DNA of 8,244 bases from Anaerobacillus sp. Its GTDB lineage: Bacteria; Bacillota; Bacilli; Bacillales_H; Anaerobacillaceae. Position 1 is the first letter of the stretch. Each line of letters starts with the position of its first letter. Made by a program: the position numbers and the translations under genes. The notes beneath the pieces were generated by a model that saw nothing but the letters and a program-made list of their open reading frames with translations, did not search any database and was not told where the DNA came from. Shown here in pieces: positions 7,024 to 8,244 of this stretch. The DNA lies in assembly GCA_007120055.1 (NCBI GenBank), contig SKOL01000775.1:1-8244 (forward strand). The letters are read 5' to 3'.

Positions 7024-7114
7024 TAAGCATACAGTAATTAAGGTGGGCTTCGAATTTACAACACTATAATGACGGTTATTTCAAACACCGTTTAACATGT
7101 AAAAATCGGCCGAG

Positions 7115-7162
7115 CACCAAACCAACAAACCAACAAACCAACCAACAAACCAACAAACCAAC
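7115..7162. repeat. A/C-only microsatellite with exact 20-bp tandem duplication
   Basis: All 48 bases are A or C on the plus strand. The tract is built of CCAACAAA octamers with one CCAA slip. Positions 7121-7140 and 7141-7160 are identical. It lies between the double-activase stop and the ribosome binding site of the next gene, so length changes would not shift any reading frame. In the mRNA it would be an unstructured, ribosome-accessible leader close to the start codon. The copy number may vary between strains by slippage. Confidence 0.9.
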
Positions 7163-7167
7163 TAGAC

Positions 7168-7174
7168 AAAGGAG
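7168..7174 (+). promoter_or_regulatory. Ribosome binding site of the HgdB-like partner gene
   Basis: AAAGGAG (extended AAAGGAGATC) is a near-ideal site, with GGAG 10 nt before the ATG at 7185. It shows that the downstream gene is separately translated. Confidence 0.75.
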
Positions 7175-7184
7175 ATCAGCGAGA

Positions 7185-8244
7185 ATGAAAGACACTAAAA
7201 ACAAGAAGCGTCCTTCTGGAGTTGAAAAATTTTATGAAGCAGAGCTGCAACGCTTTCAAAAAGAACAAGAAGAAGCTTTAGGATTAAATGAAAAGAATGA
7301 ACAATGGTTTGATCCTGTCCCTAGGCAATTTTTTGCAAAAGACAAAGATTCCACTACCATTTTGTTTGGTGGATTAACGATGGCGCACGATTATTTAATC
7401 GCAGGTGGTCTACAAGGAATTGGTTATAACGTCGCAAATCTCGAATGCCCAGATACGGATGCACTCCGCTTCGGAAAAGAGTTCGGTAACCGTGGCCAGT
7501 GTAATCCGACATATTTTACCGTCGGAAACTTAATTAAACATTTGACGTATTTACGAGATGTTGAAGGAAAATCAAAAGATGAAATCGTTAAAAATTATCT
7601 TTTTGTTACAAGTGGCTCATGTGGACCATGTCGCTTCGGGACTTATGTAACTGAGTATAGAAAGGCGCTTAGAGATGCCGGCTTTGACGGCTTCCGAGTG
7701 CTTTTATTCCAACAACAAAGTGGTTTAAAACAAGCAACTGGGGAAGATTCGGCGTTAAAACTCGATAGTTCGTTTTTCATTACATTTTTAAAGGCAGTAC
7801 TCATCGGGGATGTATTGAATGCCATTGGCTACAGAATTCGCCCATATGAAGTTGAGGCAGGAGCGACAAATGAAGCGCTTGAACGCTGTAAAAAGCTACT
7901 TTACGATACGTTTAGTGAGAGGAAGTCGCTTGTGAAAGCATTGTATCAATGCCGAAAAATTTTAGCGACAGTAAAAGTTGACCGAACAGTCGTGAAGCCG
8001 AAAGTAAGTATTATCGGTGAGTTTTGGGCGATGACAACAGAAGGTGATGGAAACTATCAGCTTCAGAAGTTTTTAGAAGATGAAGGAGCTGAAGTCGACG
8101 TACAACCACTTTCAGCATGGATCTTATTTTTAATTTGGGAAGGACGCTATGATACAAAAAAACGATTGAATTTGCGTCATGATGATGAAGGGCGCTTCGG
8201 ATTAAAAGGGAAAAATGCGATAAAGCGTCTTGCGATGTTAAAAA
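7185..8244 (+). CDS. Activase-associated, HgdB-like CoA enzyme protein, C-terminus beyond window
   Basis: The frame is open for 353 codons from the ATG to the window edge. The protein starts MKDTKNKKRPSGVEKFYEAE, a charged N-terminus without a signal peptide. Recognisable parts are ILFGGLTMAHDYLIAGGLQGIGY (about 59-81), LECPDTDAL (C88), NRGQCNPTYFTVGNLI (C106), TSGSCGPCRFGTYV (C146, C149), LFQQQSGLKQATGE, and VSIIGEFWAMTTEGDGNYQL further on. The GQC.P and SCGPCRFG motifs resemble the C-terminal part of very long activase-related proteins of anaerobes and HgdB-type 2-hydroxyacyl-CoA dehydratase subunits, where such cysteines bind Fe-S clusters. I infer that it completes, in trans, the system begun by the 1162-residue protein. 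Codon use looks like its neighbours. The two genes are probably co-transcribed: same strand, 161-bp gap, no clear terminator. The family link is likely; the function is unproven. Confidence 0.78.
   Translation, partial: MKDTKNKKRPSGVEKFYEAELQRFQKEQEEALGLNEKNEQWFDPVPRQFFAKDKDSTTILFGGLTMAHDYLIAGGLQGIGYNVANLECPDTDALRFGKEFGNRGQCNPTYFTVGNLIKHLTYLRDVEGKSKDEIVKNYLFVTSGSCGPCRFGTYVTEYRKALRDAGFDGFRVLLFQQQSGLKQATGEDSALKLDSSFFITFLKAVLIGDVLNAIGYRIRPYEVEAGATNEALERCKKLLYDTFSERKSLVKALYQCRKILATVKVDRTVVKPKVSIIGEFWAMTTEGDGNYQLQKFLEDEGAEVDVQPLSAWILFLIWEGRYDTKKRLNLRHDDEGRFGLKGKNAIKRLAMLK

Noticed and set aside
7072..7091. Intrinsic terminator after the double-activase gene
   Set aside because: The stem ACGGT/ACCGT is only 5 bp with a 10-nt loop, and only three T residues follow.
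7024..7184. Frameshift or nonsense split of a single activase gene
   Set aside because: The gap is 161 bp, the two frames differ, the upstream protein has a natural-looking end, and the downstream gene has its own strong ribosome binding site.

Overview
The window looks like chromosome from a low-GC Gram-positive bacterium, most likely a Bacillaceae-type Firmicute able to live with little or no oxygen. The reasons are AT-rich DNA, purine-rich Shine-Dalgarno sites before every gene, TTG and GTG starts beside ATG, and protein content (a NERD-domain protein, FeoA/FeoB, and a very long acyl-CoA dehydratase activase-like protein). Species cannot be named from the sequence alone.

Layout. Positions 1-534 hold the N-terminal part of a minus-strand gene for a NERD (nuclease-related) domain protein, cut by the window edge. 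Positions 535-837 are a divergent, AT-rich intergenic region. It carries a good sigma-A-like promoter for the NERD gene, an 11-bp inverted repeat around that promoter, and a leader of unknown role before feoA. All later genes are on the plus strand: feoA (838-1065, TTG start), feoB (1342-3438), a 1162-residue double-activase protein (3535-7023, GTG start), and a partner gene (7185-8244) that runs off the window.

Two intergenic gaps carry unusual repeats. Between feoA and feoB lies an array of nine TGTTTGCAA-type boxes (seven good, two decayed) at 21-23 bp spacing, close to two turns of the DNA helix. Between the two activase-related genes lies a 48-nt tract made only of A and C, containing an exact 20-bp tandem duplication, just ahead of the downstream ribosome binding site.

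How the genes may work together. FeoA and FeoB form the ferrous iron uptake system of the inner membrane. The double-activase protein has two complete activase halves, each with an ATP-binding ASKHA fold and two [4Fe-4S]-type cysteines at identical spacing, then a Cys cluster, a DUF2229-like part and an HgdB-like part. The downstream gene adds another cysteine-bearing part of the same superfamily. Together they look like an ATP-driven, low-potential electron-transfer or reductase system of unknown substrate. Its demand for Fe-S clusters fits placement beside a Fe(II) importer, but that functional link is inference.
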